A DNA stretch of 64,000 nucleotides from JBBIWA01 sp037439425 (GCA_037439425.1 JBBIWA010000001.1:186001-250000); one strand, 5' to 3'; numbered from the stretch's first letter, positions 19,247 through 29,062 are shown. Notes: generated from the letters alone by a model not told the origin. Program-made: numbers and translations.

Positions 19247-21178
19247 TCATCCCATCATTCCATCATTCCCTTCATCTGATCCGGTCTCCAAGGCGGCCCC
19301 CCACTGTTGATAGAGTTCCGACAGGCGGCGATCCAGTTCTTGATATTGCTCAGTTAATGGCCTAAGCCGCTGCCAGTCACGCGCGATCTCTTCGGTCGCC
19401 AGCAACGCAGCTAAGTTTTGCATCTCAGCCTCGACAGCCTGAATCTCAGCCTCGATCTCGGTCGCCGTGGACTGTTTCCGCCTGGCTTTTTTGGCTCCAC
19501 CTGCTGTGGGGGCAACTGTTTTACGCGCTGCGCGCCTGGCTTTTTGCGCCCCCACTCCTTCAAGCTCTCCGTCCACTCTGGCTCGGCGATGGGTCTGGTA
19601 AAATTCAGTGTAGTTGCCAGCGAAATGCTCAACCCCTTCGTCGCCGAAGAAGAGGATCTGCGTGGCGACGCGATCGAGAAAGTAACGATCGTGCGAGACA
19701 GCGATGATCGTTCCATCGTAATCATCCAGTGCCTCTTCGAGTGCCTCGCGCGAAGCGACGTCCAGATGATTGGTCGGCTCATCCAGCACCAGTACATTGG
19801 CGCGCGAGTAGATCAGCTTGGCCAGCGCCAGGCGTCCTTTCTCTCCCCCAGAGAGCGCTGCGACTGGTTTGAACACTTCATCACCGCTGAAAAGAAAGCG
19901 CCCTAGAAAGCTGCGCAGCTCGCCGTCAGTTATCGAGGATGAAGCCAGGCTGCGCAGCTCTTCAATCACCGTATGCCGGTCATCAACCATCAGCAATCGC
20001 TGATCGTAGTACCCAATCCGGACTCCCGCTCCCCAACGCACCTCGCCCGCAAGCGGCGGCAGCTCACCTAACAGGGTGCGCAGCAAGGTGGTTTTGCCTG
20101 TGCCGTTGCTTCCCAGGATGCCCAGACGCTCACCACGCCTGAGGATGAGCGAAATCTCGCTGGCCAGTCTCCGCGTGGGAAATCCAATCGAGAGACGATC
20201 TAAGACCAGAACTTGCTGGCCTGTGGGCGCACTTGGCTGGAGTTTGAAATTGGCCCCTTTCTCCTGACGCAGGCTGGCAACACGTTCAAGCTTCTCTAGC
20301 AGCTTGCGGCGCGATTTGGCCTGTTTGGTCTTCTGACCTGCGATATTGCGGCGGATGAATTCTTCGGTGCGCGCTATCAACTCTTGCTGCTGCTTGTAAG
20401 CGCGCTGCTGCTGCGCGCGACGTTCGGCGCGCTCGATCAAATAAGCGCTGTAGTTGCCACGGTAGCTTTCAATGCGCCCGCCTTCGAGTTCAATGATGCG
20501 CGTGACCGTGTGATCGAGGAAGAAGCGATCGTGCGAGACGATGACGTAGGCCGAGGGATAAGTGACGAGGAAATCTTCAAGCCATTCGACCGCCTCCACA
20601 TCGAGGTGATTGGTCGGCTCGTCCAGCAGCAGCAGATCAGCTTCAAGCAGCAGCAGGCGAGCCAGCCCCAGCCGATTCTTTTCGCCTCCGGACAAACTCT
20701 CTGCGACCCGGCCAAAATCCTGCTTGCTGAAGCCTAGCCCGAGCAGCACCGCTTCCGCTCGGGCATGGTAGTTGAAACCGCCTTCACGCTCGTAGGCGTG
20801 CTGTGCCTGGCTGTAGTCGCGCATCACAGCTTCCAGCTTTGCGCCGGAGGCTTCGGTCATGGCCTCTTCCAGCTCACGCATGCGCACTTCCAATGCGCGC
20901 AGAGAACTGAAGACTTCAAGCGCTGCCTCGATCACCGTCGTCGCACCGCTGAAGTCAATCTGCTGGGCGAGCACCCCCAGACGCAAGCCTTTGAGGCGTT
21001 CGATGGAACCTGAGTCTGGCATCTCTGCGCCCGCAATCAGCCGCAGCAACGTGGTCTTCCCAGCCCCGTTGCAACCAACTAGGCCAGCGCGCTCGCCCGG
21101 ATTGAGCTGCCAGTTGACGGCGCGCAGGACTTCTTGCGCACCATAAGATTTCGAGACCTCAGTGAGACGGAAAAGCAT
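19247..21178 (-). CDS. ABC-F family ATPase (Uup/EttA-like)
   Basis: The protein has two ABC ATPase domains and no membrane domain. Walker A motifs are GCNGAGKTTLL and GSNGTGKTTLL. Signature motifs are LSGGEKNRLGLA and LSGGEKGRLALA. Walker B segments are LLLLDEPTNHLD and VLVLDEPTNHLD. The linker between domains is helical and basic, as in ABC-F proteins that act on the ribosome E site or resolve stalled translation. The C-terminal 100 residues form a Lys/Arg-rich linker and a coiled coil, as in Uup. Subfamily assignment is only tentative. It is convergent with era. Confidence 0.9.
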   Translation of the reverse strand: MLFRLTEVSKSYGAQEVLRAVNWQLNPGERAGLVGCNGAGKTTLLRLIAGAEMPDSGSIERLKGLRLGVLAQQIDFSGATTVIEAALEVFSSLRALEVRMRELEEAMTEASGAKLEAVMRDYSQAQHAYEREGGFNYHARAEAVLLGLGFSKQDFGRVAESLSGGEKNRLGLARLLLLEADLLLLDEPTNHLDVEAVEWLEDFLVTYPSAYVIVSHDRFFLDHTVTRIIELEGGRIESYRGNYSAYLIERAERRAQQQRAYKQQQELIARTEEFIRRNIAGQKTKQAKSRRKLLEKLERVASLRQEKGANFKLQPSAPTGQQVLVLDRLSIGFPTRRLASEISLILRRGERLGILGSNGTGKTTLLRTLLGELPPLAGEVRWGAGVRIGYYDQRLLMVDDRHTVIEELRSLASSSITDGELRSFLGRFLFSGDEVFKPVAALSGGEKGRLALAKLIYSRANVLVLDEPTNHLDVASREALEEALDDYDGTIIAVSHDRYFLDRVATQILFFGDEGVEHFAGNYTEFYQTHRRARVDGELEGVGAQKARRAARKTVAPTAGGAKKARRKQSTATEIEAEIQAVEAEMQNLAALLATEEIARDWQRLRPLTEQYQELDRRLSELYQQWGAALETGSDEGNDGMMG

Positions 21179-21241
21179 TCAACGATACTTGCCCAATGCC
21201 AGCAGTCAGTGGTCACTGACAAGTGACCACTGAGCCCCAAT

Positions 21242-22429
21242 CTATTTCCGCGCCGCTGGAGAAGCGGTAGCAGTTGGTGAAGCATCTGTTCTCGGTGAAG
21301 CCTGGGGAGAGGCACTGGTGGCGGCAGCTTGAGGCACGGGCCGTAGCACGCCGAAGGTATTCGGGTTTTCGAGCATGCGCTTGGCCAGGTAATTCTCAAC
21401 CTTGGCTTCGTCACGCGCCTGCGTCAGCAACGCTGCGTTGACGAGCTGCTTGCGCTGATTGAGGATCGCATCCGAGATCTGGCGGCGGACCTCCGGATCC
21501 TCCAAGGTCAACTCGCGAGTCTCAGTGCGCTTCCCTGTCAATTTAAAGATATGCCAGCGTCCGAACTGATCCTTGATCGGTTCGGTGATGTCCCCTTCCT
21601 TCATCTCCATCAACCTGGGGCCAAGACTGGCGGGCAGACCCTGCTTGGGAAGATTGATGAACTGCTCCTGCGGGATAAAGCCCAGGTCTCCGCTGCGGTA
21701 GGCGCTCTCATCCTCCGATTGCTGGCGCGCAATCGTGGCAAAGTCAGAACCGCTTTTGAGCCGAGCGTAGAGATCTTTGATCTTCTGCTCGGCAGCCACC
21801 TCCCCCTTGGCATCAAACCTAGCGCCATTATCAGCCGGGTCAACAATCACAGCAGAGACGAAGACGCCGGGCTTAGCAATGAATTGCTGCGGATTGGTGC
21901 GGAAATAGTCCGCCACCTCGCGGTCCTGAACTTTGAGCTGAGCGGTCAATTTATCCTGCAGCTTGCGAATGGCGATCTCCTTGCGCACATCATTGCGCAA
22001 CTGCTCTTCAGTCTGGTTGATCTCCTTGAGCTGCTTTTGGAACTCCTCTTCGGTCAATCCACCTTCCTGTTTGCGTCGCTGGATCTCCTGGGTGACCTCA
22101 TCCTCGGTGGGACTGAGATTCTCTTTCTGGGCACGCTGGTAGAGCACCTCTTGCGTGATCAGCGTATCGAGCGCTTGCAATCTGGCCGCCGCCAGCTCCA
22201 GCGGTGAAAGCTGATTCTCCTGACCGCGAAACTGCTGGGCGGTGACACGGTCGACATCAGCAATCAAAATCTTCGTCCCATTGACAACGGCAGCCACCTC
22301 GTCTTTGCCGCCCTCAATTTGTGAAGCATCTCCGCTATTGCAGGCAGAGGCTGTAAGCATTGCTGAAAGTAGCAACGATAAAATTAGCATCTTGCACACG
22401 GTCTTTTTGCTCCTAATTGGTGAAATCAT
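21242..22429 (-). CDS. Parvulin-type peptidyl-prolyl isomerase lipoprotein (SurA/PrsA-like)
   Basis: The N-terminus is a lipoprotein signal with a lipobox ending ASAC. Next is a SurA N-terminal-like helical region (residues about 45-190) and then a parvulin domain (SGSDFATIARQQSEDE, GDLGFIPQEQF, GRWHIFKLTGKR). Such proteins assist folding of exported proteins in the periplasm. The C-terminus is a Ser/Thr/Ala/Pro-rich tail. The ATG at 22429 is preferred; a TTG at 22441 would add four residues. The gene lies upstream of the ABC-F gene on the same strand. Confidence 0.85.
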   Translation of the reverse strand: MISPIRSKKTVCKMLILSLLLSAMLTASACNSGDASQIEGGKDEVAAVVNGTKILIADVDRVTAQQFRGQENQLSPLELAAARLQALDTLITQEVLYQRAQKENLSPTEDEVTQEIQRRKQEGGLTEEEFQKQLKEINQTEEQLRNDVRKEIAIRKLQDKLTAQLKVQDREVADYFRTNPQQFIAKPGVFVSAVIVDPADNGARFDAKGEVAAEQKIKDLYARLKSGSDFATIARQQSEDESAYRSGDLGFIPQEQFINLPKQGLPASLGPRLMEMKEGDITEPIKDQFGRWHIFKLTGKRTETRELTLEDPEVRRQISDAILNQRKQLVNAALLTQARDEAKVENYLAKRMLENPNTFGVLRPVPQAAATSASPQASPRTDASPTATASPAARK

Positions 22430-22536
22430 TAGCCCGCCCAATCGTTGACTGCTTAGCGGGCTTCTGCTATAAGTGTCGGTTTCTGATTGCGAACTCTTTC
22501 TTAACCAAAGGCTAAGATCATCTTTCGGAGGTCATT

Positions 22537-22728
22537 ATGGCTAAAATCTGTCAGGTCTGCGGCAAGGGTCCCCAGTTTGGTCATCGCGTCTCGCATGCTA
22601 ACAATCGGACCAAACGGCGCTTTGAACCCAATTTGCAAACCGTGCGCGCGCTGCGGAACGGCGCGGCCAAACGGATTCGCATCTGCACACGATGTCTGAA
22701 GGCTGGCAAAGTACTCAAGGCTGCTTAG
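22537..22728 (+). CDS. rpmB: 50S ribosomal protein L28
   Basis: The 63-residue product starts AKICQVCGKGPQFGHRVSH, the L28 signature, and continues NNRTKRRFEPNLQ. Two CxxC pairs (CQVC and CTRC) make this the zinc-binding form of L28. A good GGAGG ribosome site lies 5 bases before the ATG. The gene is flanked by divergent or unrelated genes and is probably transcribed alone. Confidence 0.95.
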   Translation: MAKICQVCGKGPQFGHRVSHANNRTKRRFEPNLQTVRALRNGAAKRIRICTRCLKAGKVLKAA

Positions 22729-22802
22729 CTTAACGGCGAGGATTGAGGATAGAAGATAGAGCAGCCTAGGCACTGCAACCTTCCATCATCGATCCCCCTG
22801 CT

Positions 22803-22916
22803 GCGGAAAATCCTTGGGAGCGCACGCCGCTGGCGTGCTCGTCTGGTTAAGAGTGAAAATCCTGCACGCTAGATCAGCGTGCGCCCCCAGCAGCTTCATC
22901 GCTTTCAGGGTGTCGC
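22803..22916 (+). repeat. Two-hairpin intergenic repeat, copy B
   Basis: This copy starts GCGGAAAATCCTTGGGAGCG. It has a first arm GCACGCCGCTGGCGTGC, then the spacer GGTTAAGAGTGAAAATCCTG, then a second arm GCACGCTAGATCAGCGTGC, and ends with CTTCATCGCTTTCAGGG. It lies between rpmB and ridA. Confidence 0.75.
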
Positions 22917-22961
22917 ACAAGCGATCTGGACAGCTCCTCAAATCCACCTCACCTTAACCTT

Positions 22962-23336
22962 TCACTCCACTGCCACAGCATCAATCTCGATGCGGGCATC
23001 ACGCGGCAATCGCGCCACCTGCAGGGTTGAGCGGGCTGGGCGCGATTCACCAAAGAATTTCGTATAGACCTCATTCATGGCCGCAAAATCCGCCATATCC
23101 GCCAGGTAGACGGTCGTGCGCACCACCTTCCGCAACGACGAACCAGCCGCTTCCAGCACAGCTTGGAGGTTTAATAGCACCCGTTCAGTTTGCGCGCGAA
23201 TATCGCCTGCGATCAACTCCATGCTGGCAGGATCGAGCGGGATCTGGCCCGAACAAAAGATCCAACCTTGAGCCCTGACTGCCTGCGAGTACGGCCCGAT
23301 GGCTTGCGGCGCACGCTCAGTGTGAATATTCTCCAT
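22962..23336 (-). CDS. ridA: RidA family enamine/imine deaminase
   Basis: RidA hydrolyses reactive 2-aminoacrylate and related imines made by PLP enzymes. The product (124 residues) shows APQAIGPYSQAV, FCSGQIPLDP and the substrate-binding arginine within PARSTLQVARLP. The length is typical. It is downstream of spoT by about 100 bases on the same strand, a pairing often seen and possibly co-transcribed. Confidence 0.9.
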   Translation of the reverse strand: MENIHTERAPQAIGPYSQAVRAQGWIFCSGQIPLDPASMELIAGDIRAQTERVLLNLQAVLEAAGSSLRKVVRTTVYLADMADFAAMNEVYTKFFGESRPARSTLQVARLPRDARIEIDAVAVE

Positions 23337-23436
23337 ATCTGCTTTGGTCTAATCAGCTGAAATTGAACAACGAAGTTTGATCAAGGATTGTACTGCAAAA
23401 GCGGAGGGGGTGAAAAGTGCTGGCGAGAATTATCAT

Positions 23437-25644
23437 CTACTGCGACGAACCATTACCTTGCGGTTGGGCATGAAGACGTTCGACATCAATCACACCGTCG
23501 ACAGCTTTGATCGAACTGATGACCCGCTCCAGGTGCTTCACATCTGTGACGTCCACTGTCAGATCAGTGCGCGCGCTCCCGTCGGGAAAGACCGAGGCAC
23601 GGGCATCGCGGATGTTGGTTTTGATATTGGCGATGGCGTTGGTTAAAGCAGCGAGCATGCCCTGGCGATCCTCGGTTGTCACCGAGAGCTTCACAGCATA
23701 GGCCGAGGAGGCCAGCCGGTCACTACCGACCCAATCCACATCCACTACACGCTCGCGATTAATCATCAGATTGGCGGCATTCTTACAGCTCCTGGCGTGG
23801 ACTGCTACACCCTTGCCGTGGGTGATATATCCGATCACCTCCTCGCCGTAAATCGGGCTGCAACAGCGCGCGCGATAGACCAGTACATCATCAACCCCCT
23901 TCACCGTAATCCGCTCATCACCCAGGCGCAGCGCTCGTTTTACCACCCGGCCCATCTGTTGAATGCGCGAAGGTTTGGTCTGTTCTATCTCGGCCAGCTT
24001 CTCGGCCGGCAGCAAGCGCGCCAGCAGGGTGCGAGGCGCCAGCTTACCGTAACCTATCGCCGCAAACATATCGTCTACCTTCTGATACCCTTGCTCACTC
24101 AAAAGCGCAGGTAGTTGTGGGTCTTCCAGTACCTGCTTCGGTTTGAGATGGAAGCGCAAGGCCTCTTTCTCAAAGAGTTTGCGTCCGAGTTCGACCGACT
24201 TGGCGCGTTGCTGTTGAGTGAGCCAGTGTTTGATCTTGTTACGTGCCTTCGAGGTCACCACAAAGTTGAGCCAGTCGCGGCTCGGATGATGGCCTGCCGT
24301 GGTCAGAATCTCCACTACTTCACCGTTATGCAGTTGGTATTTGAGCGGGACAATCCGGCCATTGACCTTGGCTCCGGTGCACTGGTGGCCGACCTCAGTG
24401 TGGACCGCATAAGCGAAATCCACAGGTGTGGCACCGCGCGGCAACTGAATGACTTTGCCCTTGGGGGTGAAGGTGTAAACTTCCTTCGGGTAGAGATCGA
24501 GTCTGAGAGAGTCCAAAAACTCACGCGCGTCGGAGACCTCTTGCTGCCCTTCTACCAGACGGCGGAGCCATTGGGTGGTTTGGTCTTCACTCGTATCTCG
24601 GCCCTTGCCTTCCTTGTACTTCCAGTGCGCGGCGATACCTTCTTCGGCAATGTAGTGCATCTCTTGTGTCCGGATCTGGACCTCAAAGACTTGGCCTTCT
24701 TCCCCTACTACCGAGGTGTGCAGAGACTGGTAGCCATTTTCGCGCGGTATAGCAATGAAGTCCTTAATCCGGCCCGGCACCGGATGCCAGTGCTGGTGAA
24801 TCACGCCCAGCGCGGCATAACAGTCTCGGATGGCCGGGGTAATAATACGTACAGCGATCAGATCATAGACTTGATCGAGGGCGACTTTCTGGCGGCGCAT
24901 CTTGAGATAGATACTGTAAAGCCGCTTAATGCGCCCTTCAATGTTAATGACGGGCACACCTTCTTCGGCTAGTCGCTGGCGGAGGCGGGCCTTGACCTCC
25001 TCCAGAAAGGCATCGCTGGCTGAACGTCTTTGCTCGATTGCGACTTGTAGCTTCTTATAGACATCCGGCTCCAGATACTTAAAGGCCAGGTCTTCCAATT
25101 CAGCCCGCACCTTCCCCATCCCCAGGCGATGAGCGATAGGGGCGTAAACATCCAGCGTCTCCTGAGCGATGCGTTTGCGCTTCTCCGGTGGCAGGTATTG
25201 AAGTGTGCGCATGTTGTGAAGGCGGTCAGCGAGCTTGATGAGCACCACCCGGACGTCGTCTACCATAGCCAGTACCATCTTGCGCAAATTTTCGGCCTGC
25301 GCTTCTTCTCTGGACAGCTTGCCAAGGTTGCTGATCTTGGTCACGCCATCAACCAAATGAGCGATCTCATCGCCAAAATACTGACGGATTGTTTCCAGCG
25401 TGGTGAGCGTGTCTTCAACCACATCATGCAGCAGCCCGGTGCTGACGGTGACGACATCTAACTTCAGGTCTGCCAGAATGCCAGCGACTGAGAGAGGGTG
25501 GATCAGGTATGGTTCGCCCGATTGCCGGACCTGATCTTTATGCTCTTTAGCCGAAAAGATATAAGCCCGCCTCAGCAGATCCAGGTCTGCATCCGGGTGG
25601 TAGCGCTCGACTGTTTTGAAGACGTCCTCGAAGCGAATCATCAA
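23437..25644 (-). CDS. spoT: Bifunctional (p)ppGpp synthetase/hydrolase (Rel/SpoT)
   Basis: This is the stringent-response alarmone enzyme. Domains in order are an HD hydrolase domain with its HD pair (residues 45-80, GLLHDVVEDT), the ppGpp synthetase domain (RIKRLYSIYLKMRR, then YDLIAVRI and ENGYQSLHTSV), a TGS domain (VYTFTPKGKVIQLPRG), the CC region and a C-terminal ACT domain (VTTEDRQGMLAALTNAI). The length (735) is normal. The HD motif is intact, so hydrolysis is expected. The enzyme is cytoplasmic and ribosome-linked. It lies downstream of the TPR lipoprotein and upstream of ridA. Confidence 0.95.
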   Translation of the reverse strand: MMIRFEDVFKTVERYHPDADLDLLRRAYIFSAKEHKDQVRQSGEPYLIHPLSVAGILADLKLDVVTVSTGLLHDVVEDTLTTLETIRQYFGDEIAHLVDGVTKISNLGKLSREEAQAENLRKMVLAMVDDVRVVLIKLADRLHNMRTLQYLPPEKRKRIAQETLDVYAPIAHRLGMGKVRAELEDLAFKYLEPDVYKKLQVAIEQRRSASDAFLEEVKARLRQRLAEEGVPVINIEGRIKRLYSIYLKMRRQKVALDQVYDLIAVRIITPAIRDCYAALGVIHQHWHPVPGRIKDFIAIPRENGYQSLHTSVVGEEGQVFEVQIRTQEMHYIAEEGIAAHWKYKEGKGRDTSEDQTTQWLRRLVEGQQEVSDAREFLDSLRLDLYPKEVYTFTPKGKVIQLPRGATPVDFAYAVHTEVGHQCTGAKVNGRIVPLKYQLHNGEVVEILTTAGHHPSRDWLNFVVTSKARNKIKHWLTQQQRAKSVELGRKLFEKEALRFHLKPKQVLEDPQLPALLSEQGYQKVDDMFAAIGYGKLAPRTLLARLLPAEKLAEIEQTKPSRIQQMGRVVKRALRLGDERITVKGVDDVLVYRARCCSPIYGEEVIGYITHGKGVAVHARSCKNAANLMINRERVVDVDWVGSDRLASSAYAVKLSVTTEDRQGMLAALTNAIANIKTNIRDARASVFPDGSARTDLTVDVTDVKHLERVISSIKAVDGVIDVERLHAQPQGNGSSQ

Positions 25645-25782
25645 GCATCATTATAGCAGGTGAGGGCAAGAGGGCGGAGGGAGCCTGCTCATAAAAGACG
25701 GCAGGCCAGCGACCATCAGACCGCTGGCCTGTCTGGAGCTTCTTCAGTGGGTCCTGTGTCTTTCTCTGGGAGCTTTTCTCGG

Positions 25783-26658
25783 CTAGCCTTGAGGCGCCTG
25801 TGCTTTGGCCGCTTCCTCATCTGCTTTCCGTTGCTTCATCAGTTCGATGGCGCGGTCGGCCAGTTTCTTGGCCTCCTCCTCGAACTCCTTCCGCTTAGCT
25901 TCGGCACAGGTAGCTTTCTGCCTCTCGCGGAAAAGCAGCGACTTATAGGACAAAGCATCCGCATACTCCGGATTGATGGCGAGGGCCTTATCTATGTACT
26001 CGAAGCCCTTGACGAGACAATCCTCGAACTTCTTCTTATCCGGTTCATAGTAGAAGTTGCGGCAATGGAAGGGATCGAAGGCCTTCGCCTTATCGGAGTA
26101 GCGTGTCGACTGATTGTAGGCACAGGTCCAATATTTGACTGCAATCGAGTAGTAAGTGACCGCCTTGACGTCATTAGTTGCGCACTCGTTCTCAGCACGT
26201 TTGAGCAACCACTCGCGATGGGCATTCTCGTACTCGACCTTTTTGTCCTCGCTCTCAGCGTTAGCCACCAGGTCATCATAGATAGTGGCGATATAGCCAA
26301 TTGCGTTATCTTTGGTCTTACAATCGTTGCCAGCCAGCTCCAGTGCCTTCCTGTAGGCGTCAAGGGCTTGATCTACCGTCTCCCTCCACTCCTGTCCCGA
26401 CCCCTTGGCCTGATACGTCTTGCGCAGCGCCGCACCATAATAAAGCCAGACCACCGGTTGGTCTGAGATATACTCGGTGGCGCTCTTGAAAAGCTGTAAA
26501 GCTTCTCCAAAATTACCGGCGTTATAGGCAATGACGCCTTGGTTGAGTTTGTCCTTGCCAATCACCTTCCTGGTAAATTGACAGCCGGAGCTAGTAAGCA
26601 ACGACGCGCCAATTGCTGTCAGAGCAAGCGCAATCAGCATGTAGCGGAAGAGTTTCAT
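25783..26658 (-). CDS. TPR-containing lipoprotein
   Basis: The N-terminus is a lipoprotein signal with lipobox SSGC at residues 23-26. The remaining 265 residues are helical hairpins of TPR type (NQGVIAYNAGNFGEALQLFK, ATEYISDQPVVWLYYGAALR, EYADALSYKSLLFRERQK). It closes a row of TonB, ExbB, ExbD and ExbD genes on the same strand, although with a 400-base gap. It may assemble with that envelope machinery at the membrane; the partner is not shown by the sequence. Confidence 0.75.
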   Translation of the reverse strand: MKLFRYMLIALALTAIGASLLTSSGCQFTRKVIGKDKLNQGVIAYNAGNFGEALQLFKSATEYISDQPVVWLYYGAALRKTYQAKGSGQEWRETVDQALDAYRKALELAGNDCKTKDNAIGYIATIYDDLVANAESEDKKVEYENAHREWLLKRAENECATNDVKAVTYYSIAVKYWTCAYNQSTRYSDKAKAFDPFHCRNFYYEPDKKKFEDCLVKGFEYIDKALAINPEYADALSYKSLLFRERQKATCAEAKRKEFEEEAKKLADRAIELMKQRKADEEAAKAQAPQG

Positions 26659-27072
26659 TGCACTGAATTCTCCTCTAAAGATAGTAGTAGTTATAAGCGA
26701 CCATTCCCCTAGACCTGATCCAGCGGGCCTCTTTCTCTGAGTTACCGCTATGTGGAGTTACGGTATCTAGAGATGAATTTCGCCTTCCCTCTTCAAGGTC
26801 GCAAAGGGGGTCAAACCTTACCAACTTTTAGTTGTCACCTGTTGCTTATAGGCATTTACCCTCAGCCACAAAAGTCGCTTTGGAACCGTGGGCTCCGCCC
26901 GGTGCAGGTGAAGCCGCCGCGCCCGCCTGTGCGTCGCACGCAGACAGGCGCAGGCAAGTACAGACAAGTTGCGGCAGGAAGGCTCACAAGCTATTTGAAT
27001 TCGCTCTAGCCAATAGCAATAGACCCGCGGGCTAAGCAACCCCGTCATACTGGTAAGGACCCGCAAGCAAGT
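26659..27072. other. Intergenic region, no gene seen
   Basis: No frame with coding character is visible. A GC-rich stretch near 26890-26960 includes GCCTGTGCGTCGCACGCAGACAGGC, an imperfect palindrome that could form a hairpin between exbD and the lipoprotein gene. Confidence 0.4.
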
Positions 27073-27507
27073 TTATTGTTCAAGCCCCTCAAGCTGCAGC
27101 CCGATGGGGGATCCACCAGCTTCCTTGATCACGTCGATGACTTTGACCACCTCGCCATAGGGCAACGTTTGCGGGGCTTTGACAAAGACCGCCTTGCGGT
27201 CAGCCGGCCGGCCATCCAGGGCTGTATGCAACTGCTTGCTCAGCTCCTCCAGCGTCGGGGCATCCTGCGTATTGAGTTTGTATCCGCCCCCGCCCTTGGG
27301 AATGATCACCACCAGACTCAGTGGGTCCGGTTGCATCTCTTGTTGATTCTCTGGCGGTTTCTCTGGAATCTTCGCCTCAAACCGATACGGCTTGCGTGGC
27401 GTGATGACCATAAAGATGATCAGCAAGACCAGCAGCACGTCTATCAGCGGGGTCACGTTAATATACGGGACCGCTTGATTCTTTGAGCTGCCTCCGCCCA
27501 TTCCCAT
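27073..27507 (-). CDS. ExbD/TolR-family proton-channel subunit, second copy
   Basis: The 144-residue product has an N-terminal membrane helix bearing the essential aspartate (INVTPLIDVLLVLLIIFMVI) and a periplasmic domain ending SPIGLQLEGLEQ. With ExbB it forms the proton-driven motor that powers TonB. It is 85 bases downstream of another exbD gene. It differs from the first copy in its N-terminus (MGMGGGSSKNQ) and periplasmic domain, so it is a paralogue, not a duplicate of recent date. Two ExbD-type subunits may form a heteromer. Confidence 0.9.
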   Translation of the reverse strand: MGMGGGSSKNQAVPYINVTPLIDVLLVLLIIFMVITPRKPYRFEAKIPEKPPENQQEMQPDPLSLVVIIPKGGGGYKLNTQDAPTLEELSKQLHTALDGRPADRKAVFVKAPQTLPYGEVVKVIDVIKEAGGSPIGLQLEGLEQ

Positions 27508-27592
27508 ATTCTTGCTCTCCTTTCAATCTGCTCTGAGTCCGCCTACAGGCAGCCTCTGCCTTCTCAGCCTCAGACCAGAAGCCTCGTGCAGG

Positions 27593-28030
27593 CTATTTCT
27601 TCTCTTTTCTCTTATCAGCGACCAAGCCAATCTGATCAAAGCCAGCTTCGCGAATTGAGTCCACCACTTTGACAATCTCGCCGTAGGGGACATTTAAGCC
27701 CCCTTTGATGTAGACCACGTGCGGGTCACTTGGTTTGAGCGCTTCCATGTCGCGCTTGATCCTAGCGATCAGTTGCTCGCGGTTCGGTATCAGGTCTCGC
27801 CCGACATAGTACATCCCGGCATCCGGGATCGCGATCACAACCGCCGTGTCTTTAGTAATGTTGACGTCCTCATCCGGATAGTCAGCCTTTGGTAGCGGCA
27901 CCGTCACCCCGGCTTGCAGCAGCGGGGTCACCACCATAAAGATGATCAGCAACACCAGCATAATGTCTACCATCGGTGTGACATTGATCTCAGACTGAAG
28001 CTCTGAACTGCCACCCACAGTCATTCCCAT
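27593..28030 (-). CDS. ExbD/TolR-family proton-channel subunit, first copy
   Basis: The product (145 residues from the ATG at 28030) shows SEINVTPMVDIMLVLLIIFM with the conserved membrane aspartate, then a periplasmic domain (YVGRDLIPNREQLIARIKRD, VYIKGGLNVPYGEIVKVVDS). The start at 28030 follows GGAGAG with 7-base spacing; the longer frame from 28066 begins inside the hairpin repeat. It belongs with exbB upstream and the second exbD downstream. Confidence 0.9.
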   Translation of the reverse strand: MGMTVGGSSELQSEINVTPMVDIMLVLLIIFMVVTPLLQAGVTVPLPKADYPDEDVNITKDTAVVIAIPDAGMYYVGRDLIPNREQLIARIKRDMEALKPSDPHVVYIKGGLNVPYGEIVKVVDSIREAGFDQIGLVADKRKEKK

Positions 28031-28043
28031 AACTTTACTCTCC

Positions 28044-28170
28044 CGCGGAAAATCCTGGCTAGGCACGCCTCCAGCCTGCTCGGCTTCATCAAGCGCGCCG
28101 CTGCCTTTAGACCGGGCACGCTTAGCTAAGCGCGCCTACCTAGGTCTTCATTGTTTCAGGGCGTTGCCCA
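28044..28170 (+). repeat. Two-hairpin intergenic repeat, copy E
   Basis: A divergent copy of the family: CCGCGGAAAATCCTGGCTAG, then a first arm, the spacer, then GGGCACGCTTAGCTAAGCGCGC and a TCTTCATTGTTTCAGGGCG tail. It lies between exbB and exbD. Confidence 0.6.
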
Positions 28171-28315
28171 AGTGAAACGTAAAAACTCCTCATACAAAAG
28201 ATAACTGCGCCCGCCTTCCTGCCAGCAGGGATACAGCACAGACAGGCCACCACAGCCAGCCCGTGCTGCTTGCTGTCATGAAGGCTTCGACTTTATCTCC
28301 AGACTTGAGCCGGGT

Positions 28316-29062
28316 TTACTTCCGGCGCTGCTTCAGAAAATAGTCAATCAACTCGGCCGAAGAGTTATCCATCTCGACGACAAAGTTATCAACTTTGCTC
28401 GTGAAGTAATTGAACATCCAGACCGCAGGTACAGCCACTAGCAGGCCAAAGGCTGTGGTAAACAACGCTTCGGCAATACCGCCGGCTACGGCCGAGATCC
28501 CAGCCGATTCAGCCGTCTTCATACCTTGGAAAGCGTTGATAATCCCAAAAACCGTTCCGAACAGACCCACGAAGGGTGCGGTTGACCCAATCGTAGCCAG
28601 CCCCGAGAGGCCTCGACGGAATTCAGCGACCTTGATGGCCTCCGCCCGCTGCAATGCGCGCTTGGCCGCCTCCACCTCCTCGCCCTGGGTATCAGCTAAC
28701 ACCTGCTGTGACTGGAATTCCTGCAGGCCAGCGTTAACAACCATGGCCAGATGGCTCTTCTTATATTTCTCCGAAAGGCTAATCGCTTCGTCAATCCGAG
28801 CATGTTTGAGCGACTGCGCAACCTTCGGAGCGAATTCGCGCGACTGCTTCTTGGCGGCATTGTAAGTCAACAAGCGCTCAACCATGACCGCAATTGAGTA
28901 GATGGACATAAACAGCAGCACAATTACCACTGAGATAGCAACCCATCCCATATTACGGACCATGCCCATCAACGTGAAGTCAATCGCTGCTTCACCGCCT
29001 TCCTGCCACAGGATCAAACCGAAATGAGCAGCTGCTAACCAGACTTGGTTCAGCAAAATCAT
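28316..29062 (-). CDS. exbB: ExbB/TolQ/MotA-family proton-channel subunit
   Basis: The protein has a long first membrane helix (WVAISVVIVLLFMSIYSIAV), a cytoplasmic region, and two further helices (residues about 155-220) containing GLSGLATIGSTAPFVGLFG and AEALFTTAFGLLVAVPAV, the family signature. It forms a pentamer around ExbD. The ATG at 29062 has GGAGG upstream but with an 11-base spacing; a TTG at 29080 would add six residues. It lies between tonB and exbD. Confidence 0.9.
   Translation of the reverse strand: MILLNQVWLAAAHFGLILWQEGGEAAIDFTLMGMVRNMGWVAISVVIVLLFMSIYSIAVMVERLLTYNAAKKQSREFAPKVAQSLKHARIDEAISLSEKYKKSHLAMVVNAGLQEFQSQQVLADTQGEEVEAAKRALQRAEAIKVAEFRRGLSGLATIGSTAPFVGLFGTVFGIINAFQGMKTAESAGISAVAGGIAEALFTTAFGLLVAVPAVWMFNYFTSKVDNFVVEMDNSSAELIDYFLKQRRK

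Noticed and set aside
24115..24972. 285-residue plus-strand frame
   Set aside because: It is the antisense of spoT, has no motif or ribosome site, and codon pattern follows the real gene on the minus strand.
25660..26466. 268-residue plus-strand Leu-rich frame
   Set aside because: Antisense shadow of the TPR lipoprotein gene.
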